A stretch of DNA of 64,000 bases from Spizellomyces punctatus DAOM BR117 (Eukaryota > Chytridiomycota > Chytridiomycetes > Spizellomycetales > Spizellomycetaceae), in contig NW_015971538.1 in assembly GCF_000182565.1 (NCBI RefSeq), positions 82,713 through 146,712 of the forward strand, read 5' to 3'. The notes under the pieces are model-generated. The model worked only from the letters and a program-made list of their open reading frames with translations. It did not search any database and was not told the DNA's origin. The translations under genes and the position numbers were made by a program. Every line of letters starts with the position of its first letter. Position 1 is the stretch's first letter. Positions 11,974-23,200 of this stretch are shown here, piece after piece.

Positions 11974-13187
11974 ATGGAGGCTCCTCCAAGTGGGGCCGCG
12001 ACGAGTTCACCCTCCACCGCTACGAACTTGGCACACATGGCTGCACCGGAGGTGAAACTAAAGAAGGAGACGCCCGTTGCTGATTTCCTGTTTGGCTCAG
12101 TATGCATAATGCATGTACACAGTTCATAAGAGGTCGATGCCTTACACCTTCTATTTAATAGGTCGCGGGCATGGTTGGAATGCTGTTCCAGTTCCCATTC
12201 GATACCATCAAAGTACGCCTGCAATCTCAACCCTTGTCCAAGGAGGGAAGAGGGACATTATTTCGTGGTCCACTGGACTGCTTTCAACAAGCTGTAAGAA
12301 AGGACGGTTCCTTAAGTTTGTACAAGGTAAACCGATGGAAATTCATATATAAATGGCCTGGCGGTTCCTGATGATTATCGACAGGGGCTTTCCGCGCCTC
12401 TTGTAGGATCGATGCTGGAGAACTCGGTTCTGTTTGTAGCTTTCAACCACATTCAATCGATAATACGGGAGTTTTTGAACAAGGACGTTGGTGAACCGCT
12501 GAATCTGGGTCAACTTGCGGTTTCTGGATTTCTCTCGGGCGCTGTAGTGTCATTTGTGTTGACCCCTATTGAATTGGTGAAGTGCAAGCTGCAAGTTCAA
12601 GATGTGCTATATTCGAATCTCTCCACTAGTTCCGTGGGTACAGAGGATAGCAGCCGAACGCGTCGGGTACCTTTTCGCGGTCCTGTAGGTGTTATTACAC
12701 AAACCATCCGAGAACATGGTTTTATAGGGCTTTATCAAGGTCATCTAGCCACGTTTATCAGAGAAGCAGGAGGCGGTGCGGCTTGGTTTGGCGCGTACGA
12801 AGTCATGGTGAAGTACTTCATCAACAGATCGACCAACCCTGCAGTTAAAACAAAGGAAGACCTATCACCATGGCACATAATGGGAGCTGGTGCTGTGGCT
12901 GGAATGGCATATAATGCAACGTTATTCCCTGCCGACTGCGTCAAGAGCCGGCAACAAACGGCAGAGGGGAGTGCTTCGTTTGTTGGCGTAGCAAGATCCC
13001 TATATAAGGCCGAAGGATTTAGAGGATTCTATAGAGGATTTGGGATTACCGTTGCCCGAAGCGCGCCTACGAGCGCACTCATATTCGCCACCTATGTAAG
13101 TGGGAATCGTGTATTGCACAGCGAAGCCTGACTGACTGTGCTATTGTACAGGAATTGATGAGCAGACACTTGGCAATACCGGTGTAG
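11974..13187 (+). CDS. Mitochondrial carrier, ornithine (ORT1/ARG-13) type
   Basis: Four exons: 11974-12099, 12162-12326, 12385-13095, 13152-13187, giving 345 residues. It has three mitochondrial carrier repeats, each with its signature: [18 protein letters not shown] and [10 protein letters not shown]. It should sit in the inner mitochondrial membrane. The second repeat (ELVKCKLQV), the LENSVLF stretch and the [16 protein letters not shown] region resemble yeast Ort1 and Neurospora ARG-13, which exchange ornithine and other basic amino acids for protons or each other. The substrate is inferred from this likeness. The start at 11974 is the first ATG after an in-frame stop; a second ATG at 12037 would drop 21 Ser/Thr-rich residues that could help targeting. 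The last exon is only 11 codons. Confidence 0.9.
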
Positions 13188-13564
13188 CTCAACGACCCGT
13201 CAATGTCATGCCTTCTGTTGATCTTCATCCTAGAGATAAGGAGGAACATTTTTTTTTATGTATTTAGACAGTTTTGAATGAGCATTCGAACATGTGTGTC
13301 GAAGAGCGAAGTATACCCGTTATTAACACCGTGACTGGATAGAATCAAGCGCTAAGCACCCTAATGATCGAAGAGATTGCCAGCTATTGATGCAATCAAC
13401 CAACAACCCTCTCTTCCCGGCTCTAGATTTCCGCCAATGGCTGCGCCGGGAACGCCCTGTTTATCGGCCAAGCTTTATTATGCGTTACATTCATCGTTCT
13501 CTGTACCTGTTCACAACCAGTATCTACCATGCGACATTCCTTTGGCTATTTAGCGCCTATTAAA
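13188..13564. other. Convergent 3' region
   Basis: 377 bases between the stops of the carrier and the acid phosphatase. A T-run at about 13250-13257 and AT-rich sequence are consistent with 3' ends. No gene seen. Confidence 0.4.
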
Positions 13565-15256
13565 CTACTCACTAGATACCCTCAAGGGCGTCAGGTACTC
13601 TTCCTTTACAAATTTCTCGGTCTTACATGACTTTTCATAATCCTTGGGGATCATGCGATCAACGTGCTCCATAAACGCATCTAGAGTGCACAGACTGTCA
13701 TCTCCCTCCCGGTGTTTGCCGACTGGAGCACATGCAGGGATGCGGAGTGGTTGACCATTGTAGAGCATTCGGACATAATGTGGTGGTGGATTGATACCGA
13801 CCAGACGCGACCAGACTGATCGTTTGTGGGATGCTTCTTCAAAGAGTTCAAAATTTACCTAAAGCGGCGTTAGTGAGGTGACTGTTAAGGTGGGACCTGC
13901 GCGGTGTGGAAGTTTTACCATGGCCGCGAACGGTGGGTAGCGTCCGTCGCTGACCTTGAATGCTGTGAGCAGAGGACCGATGGTTCTACATAGAGCAGGT
14001 GAATACACATGTTGCAAACGGAAGTATTATACTGCTGAAAACATAAACAATCAGCCAACTCACGTATCATGTGCGGAATATATGGCCAACTTGACAGGAT
14101 CGCGATTACGAACTGTCTTTTCTATCCTTGTTTTCAAATCGGAGAGCAGACGACCGATAGCCAAACTGGCCACATGCTCTGAATTCTCACCTGCTCCAAA
14201 CCTACTCTTGCTTCATCAGAGTCACCTCCTCTAGAGAACACCTTGTGTGTCACCCACCATTGTCTCATCGTAATGCTCTCCAACTCGTCCATATCTCTCT
14301 GCGCAACCCCCTTGGGCAAAGGCAGACCGTGTCCTTGCATGCAGGCAAAGATATCATACAGCGCATGTATTTGTAAGAGGTGAGGTTTGTCGATATCCGT
14401 GCCGAGATGCGACAATCTTCTCAAGAGCATCTCGGTCTCCTTTTTCAAACTGGCTTGCACGGAAACACGGAACTGTTTTGATACAGCATTGAGATAACTG
14501 CAGTTTGGATGTGGGTACATGGTTTCGTTTTTCATAGATCTGACGTGTATTGTGAGATTTGCATCTGCTTCATCCACTCGTGCAGGGGGAGGGTGCAGGC
14601 CATCCAACAAGTACTGGAGTGATTCGATGGTACGCGCATAATCCGTGCTTCGAAGATAGACACGTTTATGATAGTCCTGGCCCATCGTCCCTTCTAGGAG
14701 ACCCAACTTTTCAACATAGAGCTTCCGCAGGTTGATCCCAGCCTCCCTCATGGTCTCTTTTCCTTTATCTGTGAGCTGTCCCTGAAAACAGTCTCCAGTG
14801 CGCACAGCAGTCTTTAACTGGGAAACCGCTTGCATTTTTTCAATGTCATGGTCTGCCGGGTTGAGAAGAACACGATTGAAGTGGGGTGGGCGCTCCAGGG
14901 GAGGAGTAACTGAAGGGTTCAATACTGTAAGGAATACTCAAGCGGAGGAGGGGACCCTGCTTTCGTCATACCAGTATGTTGACTCTCTTGTAAATCCCCG
15001 CCAACTACGTACAACGCATGCAGAAAGGGAGTCAAGTGGCAGCGGTTCCACAGCCCAGGTGCCTGTATGTTTGCAAAGAATGGATGTGCAGGGCTACGTT
15101 GGCCTGGGGGAGGAGAACATTCGTAAAGTAAACAACAGTAGATCTCCATATGAACTCTTTCTCACCATGCCTGTGAACAACTTCTACGAGCTTAAGCTTC
15201 AATGATGGAGGGTAACGCTCTGCAACGGTCGCCTCATCTGGCAGTGGAAACGGCAT
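13565..15256 (-). CDS. Histidine acid phosphatase (ACP6-like)
   Basis: Six exons: 15256-15166, 15103-14972, 14924-14226, 14178-14064, 13985-13919, 13858-13565, giving 465 residues. It belongs to the branch-2 histidine phosphatase family, which removes phosphate through a phospho-histidine. The first splice creates the active-site motif RHGQRSP (nucleophile His30). The proton-donor motif HD is at 344-345 in YSAHDTTIGPLL. No signal peptide is visible, unlike secreted phytases, so the protein may be cytosolic or mitochondrial like ACP6 (lysophosphatidate phosphatase). The substrate is not known. Two introns are 47 nt, the shortest in the window. The intron at 14225-14179 is needed because reading on through it puts the following conserved region out of frame. 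Confidence 0.9.
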
Positions 15257-15626
15257 CTTGTTTAGATGATGACCTGTTCGACGGTGACACTCTGAGCCGA
15301 CACTCACGAAGCTAAGCCACGTGTTGCTTGTCTGAATCTAGTTGTTGGAAACTCGGAAAACTGAGAGGGACTTAATACCTTGAGGATCGCTATTTAATTC
15401 TGCCATTTTATTTTTCTCGATATTGACCATGTATGAACGTACACAAATGGACATGCCAGCAAGGCGGTGAAATGCACAATGGTGTACACCGCAAACATTC
15501 CAGCATTCTTGTTTATGATGATGTTCCATTATCTTTACTGCCATGCCTATAGGCAATTCAATGTAGACAGCTGTCCTCTTTACTTCATCTGCTTCTTTGA
15601 TCCTACGATTACCCTGGATAACTACT
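15257..15626. other. Region upstream of the acid phosphatase
   Basis: 370 bases between the phosphatase start and the 3' end of the next minus-strand gene. It probably holds the phosphatase promoter. An upstream first exon cannot be excluded, since open sequence extends to 15307, but it has no ATG. Confidence 0.35.
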
Positions 15627-17849
15627 TTATGTTGGAACCCGCCACAGGCTTTGAGGTACCAAGAGAGGCTGAACTAGCTTCAGGTGCTGCGTCTCTATGA
15701 GACTATCCAGGGTCAGCGGAGTCAGCTGCCTTTTGGCTTTGTTGGACGGAGTGGATGATGTGAGAGATGCTGATCGTGCTGAAAGCATGGGGGTTGTGGT
15801 GCGTGTCGACGTTATCCCTTGCGATTCCATGCTGGTGCTGTATATCGATGGCGTGGACGGCGCTGGTGTACTTGCTGTGGAGGCACTTTCCGATCTGTCT
15901 TCTTTGAACTCGTCATCAGAGGGCTGAGAGTCACTGTCACTCAATGAGTGCATTGAAGCCTCCTCTGAACGATTTTCCGATTCTGACGGCGCATCTTGTT
16001 CATGTACTTCCGGCCGCGGTTCATCGATGATGGCCGTAACAGGTCTCTCTTGTTCGAATACATTAAGCTTACCCAGACTTTTACGATCACCGCTATCCAA
16101 TCTCATTCCCGGACTATTATTACTGACATTCATAGCATCAACTTCCTTGGCGCGAATCGAGCCGCGATCACCACTGTGCCGATCCTTGCCAATAAAATCT
16201 TCCACAGCCACCATGCCGCGGCGCGAGGCGGATACAATGGCTCTCGTAATTCCTTGAATATGCTCCCGCTCCATTCCTGAGCTGCCTTCTTCCTGTACAT
16301 CTTTCTGAATATTGTCCGTATCGGCTGTTTTGAGACCCCTTCTAACAATGATATCATACTCGCGATCCAGATCATAAGCAGCAATGTCCGATCGGTTGTC
16401 ATCTGCGCACATAATCTCAGGATCAAGCACGCTACTATCATCAACCTCTTCGTCTTGCTCAGAATCGGCGGATAGCAGCCGATTGGAGACCTCTTTATTT
16501 CTGATCAGGCTATCTGCCATTCTAGTGAAGCGATAAAGGTTGTGTTGATACTTGGACTACAAATGGGGATATGGTGACTTTGAGATCCACAGAGAGACAG
16601 TATATCAAGTACTTACATCATGGGTGAGCTTGACATCGTCTTCATGCCAGACCTGCTCAGAAGACTCTGAGAGCTTAATAGGTCGGGTGAGAGACGGCAT
16701 GGGCGGAATCGGAAGGAACGGGGCTATGAGCTGAGCTTGGCCAGTTGGTTTCGCACCAAAATTGAATTGAGATCTTCGCTTTTTTGAGGTCCTTTTCTTC
16801 TTCTTGAGTGTACTAGGCCGCTTTGGCACTGGCTTCGATACCTTGGGTGTAATTGGCATCAGAGGTGTTTGGACCGTTTTATGGTCCCTGAAGGCCATTG
16901 CCCCTGGAGTTAAAAGCCGACCAAAGAGAACTTCGCGAGACGGTATCCGGTTAGCGAGAGACGTTTGCTCACTATCGGCTGGCAGCCGGCGAAGGTGATG
17001 CGGATGTGATCGATGCATCTGTTGGACGATCTCTCGATACCAAGCTGCTGATGTCCATGTTGATGGCACGAGGTTTCTGTAGGTTTGTGGGCTTGTGGGT
17101 AGTCGCGTAGGCAGCTTCTATCCATGCTCGCCTGCGTTAATGCCAGTTACAGTATGAACAAAGCTGCCACCTTAACTCACCTGTCGTTCTTGAGCGATGT
17201 CTTCATCCTTTTTCCGCGCTAGGAGTCTCTCCATTCTGATCTTTGATCTTGCCGCATGCTCCATAATCTCTTGTCGACGCTGTTCTCTGTACTCGTTCCT
17301 TTTTCTTTCCAAAAGCGCTATAATAGCTTCTGTATGGCGGAGGCGATCGATTGACTGGGCTGGATTTGTAGAGCGACTTTTTCTCAGTTTGGGCGCAGGG
17401 CGTCCAGGTATTCTAGACGGAATTAACCGCAGTCTGTTGGATATCTTTGCATTAACCAGTTTAGCCCATAAACCTGCATTACTGACAATGCTTTATACCC
17501 ACCTCTCTTTGTATGAGAGCTTTTCAGCCGGTACCTCCACCGGGCCAGACTGCTCGGTATCTTGGAGGTTCTCGTTGTCATCATTTTCCAAGCTAATCTC
17601 CGAAGTCATAGCTCGGGAGCCGAAATGTGACCCCCCAACGCTTTCGCTTCCAGCTTTTCCAACATTGGGAAGCCCAAATGCTAGTGATCCCTTTGCAGAT
17701 ACCGACGCTGCGAGTGCGACACCGGGTGTGAGAGTGGATGCAAGGGAGAAGGTTGAAGCCTCCAAAGACCGACGGAGGTTCTCAACCGGATCGAGTTCAG
17801 GACAAACCGGTAAGGAGGGCGCAGAGATCCCAACCCGCTTCAACGACAT
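15627..17849 (-). CDS. Uncharacterised protein with coiled coil and acidic tail
   Basis: Four exons: 17849-17503, 17433-17181, 17117-16617, 16556-15627, giving 676 residues. I do not recognise the family. Residues 1-115 are Ser/Ala-rich. Residues 145-200 form a highly charged Arg/Lys/Glu helix (RKRNEYREQRRQEIMEHAAR), probably a coiled coil. A Lys/Arg-rich stretch (KKKKRTSKKRRSQ) near 290 could be a nuclear signal. The C-terminal 300 residues are acidic and Ser/Thr-rich, probably disordered. The splice at 17118/17117 is chosen because it joins the charged helix to the segment PQTYRNLVPSTWTSAAWYRE in frame; the other acceptor nearby hits a stop. Nuclear or scaffold function is a guess. Confidence 0.75.
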
Positions 17850-18390
17850 TGCTGTTTGTATTGGACACGACCACCAAAGCAAAGCGATTTGCAAACCAAA
17901 GCTGAGTTATGCCGTAAGCAGAAGCCCGTGACGGGTTGTTTTTGCGGCGCCGATCTGTCGGTCCGATCGATCAGTTCGGGGAGAAAGCGGAGGGGCAAAA
18001 ACCACCCACCAGGATTTGCAACTTTCATTTCTTGATCCGATCCAAAAAAACAGCTCTCGTTTCGATCGATCAGCAAAACTCAAATTAATGCGCGATCCTT
18101 CAGACAAAACATTGGGAAAACAACGTCTGTGGGTGGTGGAGATTTTAGAAGGTTGGCAATGGTCATTAGGACAGCATCCAGGAGTGTTCTTTGAAATCGA
18201 GAATGTAGAGCACGTTTATTAGAAAATGCATCAACGATTCAAAGTCACTATTATGAGCGGATGCACTGCCGCTGAGAATGAGCTTAAAGATGCCGATACT
18301 TGTCAATCACCCCTAATACTTGTTAATACGTATACCTAATTGCAAGAGACCCCATACGTCATCTCTATTGGCTTGCCGTGAAAGGCCAAT
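17850..18390. promoter_or_regulatory. Divergent promoter with paired cgatcgatcag sites
   Basis: 541 bases between two divergent genes. The 11-mer cgatcgatcag occurs at 17964-17974 and 18063-18073, 99 bases apart and in the same orientation. Each contains the palindrome GATCGATC. Other GATC-type words (gatccgatcc near 18036, gcgatcc near 18092) lie nearby. The sites could bind a dimeric regulator shared by both genes. This is inference from repetition only. Confidence 0.4.
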
Positions 18391-20004
18391 ATGGTTTTTT
18401 CATCAGTCGCCGTAATGATATCTTTGTCATCCGTCACCATGCTTCCTCAAGAGCTCCTAGAGTACATATTTGTACATGTCAGCGACCCGCAACATTTGGT
18501 GCTAACCTGCAAAAGATTCTTCATCATCGGTCAGTCGGCATCCATTCGATTACGATGGTTGAAGCATCAGTTTCCATTGCTACCAAGGCTGCACGAGTAT
18601 GCTGCGTTTCAGGTATTCAGGCAGCAGAGTGGATATAAGAATATCAGCAGAGTAAAAGAGCTGGTACGACATCCGGTTCGGCTTCTTAGCGATGCGCTCT
18701 TGGCCAAAATGGTGTTGGCGTTCGATTTTACGGAAACGGTGGAGAATACGACAATTAGGTTGCTTGACCAGGAACAAGTCGACTCGGATCTAAGGAAATC
18801 GCATACAGCAAACTCTACCTCTCAACTCTTTCCTGCAGAATGTTCACTACCATCGACGAATTCAGACAGCCGAACCGTCGTAAACACGATCTTAAGGTTC
18901 TCGGTCGCTGTTGGGTACTCGCACACCATCGAGGCGATCCTTCACCGTCATGCATGTCAACTTACCGCCAAAGAAATAGGTATCGCTCTTGCGTTTGCGT
19001 TTGCCAGCGGAAAACTTTCTTCCATCCATCTCCTCCTGGACGAACTTGAGATGGGATCTATACAGCAAATTGACATAACGGGCGTGGACGTGGCTTTCGA
19101 GATTTTCTATCACCTTGTGACGGATGCAAGATTGGGCAGCAATGCTTGTACTCTGGTGAAGCGTTTGCTAAGAATATTACCGGCCGCTCATCATGTGGGA
19201 ATGTTGGACAAGTGCTTGTACTGGTTCTTGACAAGTCCTCCCGTTAGTAGGAAGGGATTAGTGTCGAAGAACTCGGATCTTTCGTGTCCATCGTACTCTC
19301 TTTTAGATATCTTACTGAACATCCGATGTCGCACCTACCGCTCCCACCCCCAACAGCTCCCCCTTACCTTTGGCCAATTATCTGAATCAGCCTTACTTGC
19401 ATTCCTACAGTCAACCTTTAATACCAAGCTGCTGGATATCACGGATCCTTTCATTCGATACGACCTCCTTCAAGGCATACTTTGTCAAGATCGGGAATAT
19501 TGTCTACGATATCTAGTTCAAATTCAGAAAATGGACCCGAGATTCGACAGCGATTGGTGTCTCAGGTTTGCGTGCATGTCTGGGAGCATTGGATGCACAC
19601 AGTTCCTGGTAAACGAATGCATGGTTGATGTGGCCGTTGGAGGAGGCTTGGTCATCCGTGAAGCTTCCGCGAGCGGGAACGGCGAAATCCTTGGTCTGCT
19701 GCTGAGGAACGCATCGTCACCCATTCCAGTAAAGATACTCAATGCATCACTTATTATCGCCGCTGAAAACAATCAGATACGAACAAGCGAACTGCTGCTT
19801 CAATACGGAGCAGATCCGAGAGCAGATGGCTATATGCCATTGCGAATAGCGATATGCAGAGGTTATAAAGAGGTGTTGGATGTGCTTACCCGATGCGGTG
19901 CTGCTTCCTCCATGTATGGGCAAGGGGAGAAGGGAGTCATGGATCAGGTTGTTCATAAATTGAATCTAGGACGAGGGAAAGCGATTGACTTTACATCAAC
20001 TTGA
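18391..20004 (+). CDS. F-box and ankyrin-repeat protein, single exon
   Basis: A 537-residue protein. The F-box lies at about residues 17-60 (MLPQELLEYIFVHVSDPQHL, then LTCKRFF). The C-terminal half has ankyrin-like helical repeats; the clearest, near 430-510, are SLIIAAENNQIRTSELLLQY followed by GADPR, and LRIAICRGYKEVLDVLTRCG. F-box proteins hand substrates to the SCF ubiquitin ligase, and ankyrin repeats bind them; the target is unknown. The ATG at 18391 is used; the ATG at 18439 (MLPQE) sits right at the F-box and could also be the start. F-box/ankyrin proteins like this are expanded in many early-diverging fungi, which is established for such families in general. Confidence 0.82.
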   Translation: MVFSSVAVMISLSSVTMLPQELLEYIFVHVSDPQHLVLTCKRFFIIGQSASIRLRWLKHQFPLLPRLHEYAAFQVFRQQSGYKNISRVKELVRHPVRLLSDALLAKMVLAFDFTETVENTTIRLLDQEQVDSDLRKSHTANSTSQLFPAECSLPSTNSDSRTVVNTILRFSVAVGYSHTIEAILHRHACQLTAKEIGIALAFAFASGKLSSIHLLLDELEMGSIQQIDITGVDVAFEIFYHLVTDARLGSNACTLVKRLLRILPAAHHVGMLDKCLYWFLTSPPVSRKGLVSKNSDLSCPSYSLLDILLNIRCRTYRSHPQQLPLTFGQLSESALLAFLQSTFNTKLLDITDPFIRYDLLQGILCQDREYCLRYLVQIQKMDPRFDSDWCLRFACMSGSIGCTQFLVNECMVDVAVGGGLVIREASASGNGEILGLLLRNASSPIPVKILNASLIIAAENNQIRTSELLLQYGADPRADGYMPLRIAICRGYKEVLDVLTRCGAASSMYGQGEKGVMDQVVHKLNLGRGKAIDFTST

Positions 20005-20296
20005 TGATTGTTTTTATGGAGAAATAAAAGACTGGAAGCTTGAAAACTAAAGGAATTAACAGAAAGCAACTGCAGGCTTTAAGTAATATTGCAACATCAC
20101 GTGTCCCGATCATTGTGTAACACCTGCTGTAAGCTCTAAGCCTCACCTGGCAAACTTCGAGCTGTCAAACTCAACTTCTTGCCTCGCTTCACAGCCGTCC
20201 ACCTTACTCAGACAGTGGGTACGTAGCAATTGAAATATATATTTAGGCCAGCCATTCTGTCCAATATGATCTTCATTTATCTCGTTGTTTCCAAGC

Positions 20297-23200
20297 ATGC
20301 CACGAAAAGAGTTTCAGCAGGATGTTTCCAAGCTGCTAAAGCTTCAACAAGCGTTTGATGAGTCGTCTTACCTTCGAGGTACCATCAAATTCTACCACTC
20401 TCCCTTCAGCCACATGTTCCTATGAGAGTCTGCTCAAGATGCTTGGTTATTGAAAACACATCATCAGGTCTAGCACGCGGGGACGAAGATGGCATGCTGG
20501 TTTTCCGCTTCCATTATGCAGGTCGCCGCCGCGTGGACGTTTCTCTAGTCTTTAATGGTACATTCTCATCTCATTTGACCCAAATTACTCCCTGGTGGAC
20601 TGACTTGTTCTCTGGAGATCTGCACACGTATCCGGACGGATGCTCAGGTTTTTGCTTTCTGGATGATTCGCATGCGGATTTTCGAGCTGCTGGCGGTAAG
20701 TTATTGATATGAAGTAGAGCATACGCATGCAATCTATTGATTTTAGCTTTCCGGTGTAGCCGCAGAGGCTGTCGCAAATGTACCCATTTCACGGCAGTCA
20801 ATATTTCAATGCTTTGAATCATGTATTATTCGGTTGTGTGACATCTTCAAAACTCCTTCGGATCCTCTTCTGAGGATATTGGCAAAAGGAACGGAAGCGT
20901 CCAATAGTGAGGGGCAGGTTGAGCGTGGTGAAGTGGAGACTTTTGAAAGCGACTCGAGCGACGACGATTGCAACTATGGTTCGGATCTAGATGACTCGAT
21001 TAGTGATCTCAGCGGCATATCAGACCGGATGCGCGAACTGTTGTTGAGAGATGTCAATGAGCTGATCAGCTGCGGGTACAAACATCAGGGGTATTTAACC
21101 TGGCCTGCTGAAAATGGGTATGTCCGTGAAAGTTGGTGTATTCATGTATATGTGCTTCATCTCCTTTATTGACTCCGCTTAGCTTTATTTTGTACAGCAG
21201 TATCTGGATACAAGAATTAGTGAACTCTGGCATTCTCACTCAGGATCAGTGTCTGGCATGGAATTTAGAACCATCAAAGTATATGTTCATGCTGATGAAG
21301 TTTGGCCCAGAATATATCGAAGTTCTAAGAAAGGTGCATATTGGAATCAGTGCGGTACCGATCCATTCTGTGAGTCTTTAATGCTGTTTGTTTATTTCAG
21401 GACAACATTTCGTATATAAGAGGGTGCGTTAAGCGTTAAGTCAATTAAGACATTTGGATTCGCATTTACTGGAAACGTATATGGATGTCCAGGATGGACA
21501 CTAACCCAACAGCGGCCTACCATCCGCAGCCTCTAGTTGAATTTCGGGTCGTGACAGGAGATGTACCCTCCCTCTCAGCTACAGACGGCATCGGCATGTT
21601 CCAAGCAAACACCGCAAACAACGACCACTTACGCCTGCAGAACAAGACCAGACAGGAGACACGCAGGACGATCTTGTCACCCTTCTTTTTATCTTGGTCT
21701 TTGGCCGACATTCTCAACAGACGATTCCTCGTGCTATTGTCGTATAGGCTACAATTTGGTTTGAATTGGTGTGTGCGGTTTAACCACGTACTTGGTCTGG
21801 ACTTCCAACTTAATCATTGATTCCATTCTGAATAGGGCTGGCGCCGAGCTTATGTATGAAAGGCGCAATGCTATATCCGGAAATCAGCCGGATCCATGCT
21901 TTCCGTCCGGAGATCCCCATACTAGATCTACTGATTGGGACCTCTGTCGTTCCGCCGATGCACAAGAGCTTACTTTCATCCAACAGCATCGACATGCAGA
22001 TCAGCTCAACTCCCTGTCTGCGGATCCAGCTGATAGTACGTCAAAGTCCAATCGGTTTCACCATTATTTAAACTTTCCCTTGCTCGCTCTTCGCTATGTT
22101 ATCCGCCGTCTGGCTCTGGCATCACGATTTTGTCTCGTGTGTCATCGACAAATAAATAAAGGTCTGTGCGATGCAAATGACCAACTTTATGTCTGATTCT
22201 AAAGTCAATCGGTAGAATTCGAACCTTTGAAGCCTTTTGTTTGCGATTCTGCGTTATGTACTTATCAGTATTTTCATCTTGGCTTGGGAGCATCCATCGA
22301 GCAGGAGGTAATACTCGAGCTTATCATTTCTATTGCATTGCGTATCAACTTGATCCTCGATCCAGATTATCCATCATCCAGGAGTTGTGGATATGCTCGT
22401 GTCGTTAGCATATGTGGCAGCGGCGAACCAGAAACTTGACCCTTTTCCGCATGGCGTTGGTTATATGAAGTTTGCTGTGCATCCGAACGCTGGCCAAATT
22501 TTATTGCGCGAGGGGAACTTTCTGTCTGTTCAGGTTGAACCCTTTGTTCGGCTGGCGGTAGGCGACATGATTGAGGTGACTATTCCGTGGATTACCGCCT
22601 TGAGAGTATAGGCGTTTTATATTGGTTCACTCGCAGTATTGTTATCAAGGCCAGAATTTCCGAGTCAAAGTGCTTGCAATCGACGACTATCTTGAGATCT
22701 CGGACGAGCTACCGATAATCAATAAAAGATCAGTGTCCTTTCAAGATCAACAAATTCCCTTCAAGATTATCGAAAATCACTGGCTCGGATGGCCGATAAG
22801 ACAAGCTGGGGCCGTACGTGCACACGAGCATAAGCTCGTGGTTCAGACCTTGGATCAATTACCTCCAATCAAAGACCTACAAAACGCTTTGAATCAGCAG
22901 TTGGTCACCGGATTCATGCAATCAAAATGGAGCCATCAAACGGAGGCCCAAGAAGAAGACAGTATGAACGCCAATGTGCTGGACAGGGAAACGGAGTCGA
23001 AGCGGCAAAAGATGCCCCAAGATTGTCCCACAAAACAAAGCCCGTCGTATGTGGACCGGGGAAAATCTTTGACATTGCGGTCGACCCTGGATTCCATCAA
23101 TCGTCTACTGTACCCACTTCTGAGGTGGATCATTTGCAGTAACCGTAGTCATGTCAAAGAACTGGTAGACGATAAAGAGAAGGTTGCAGGTGTTGGGGTT

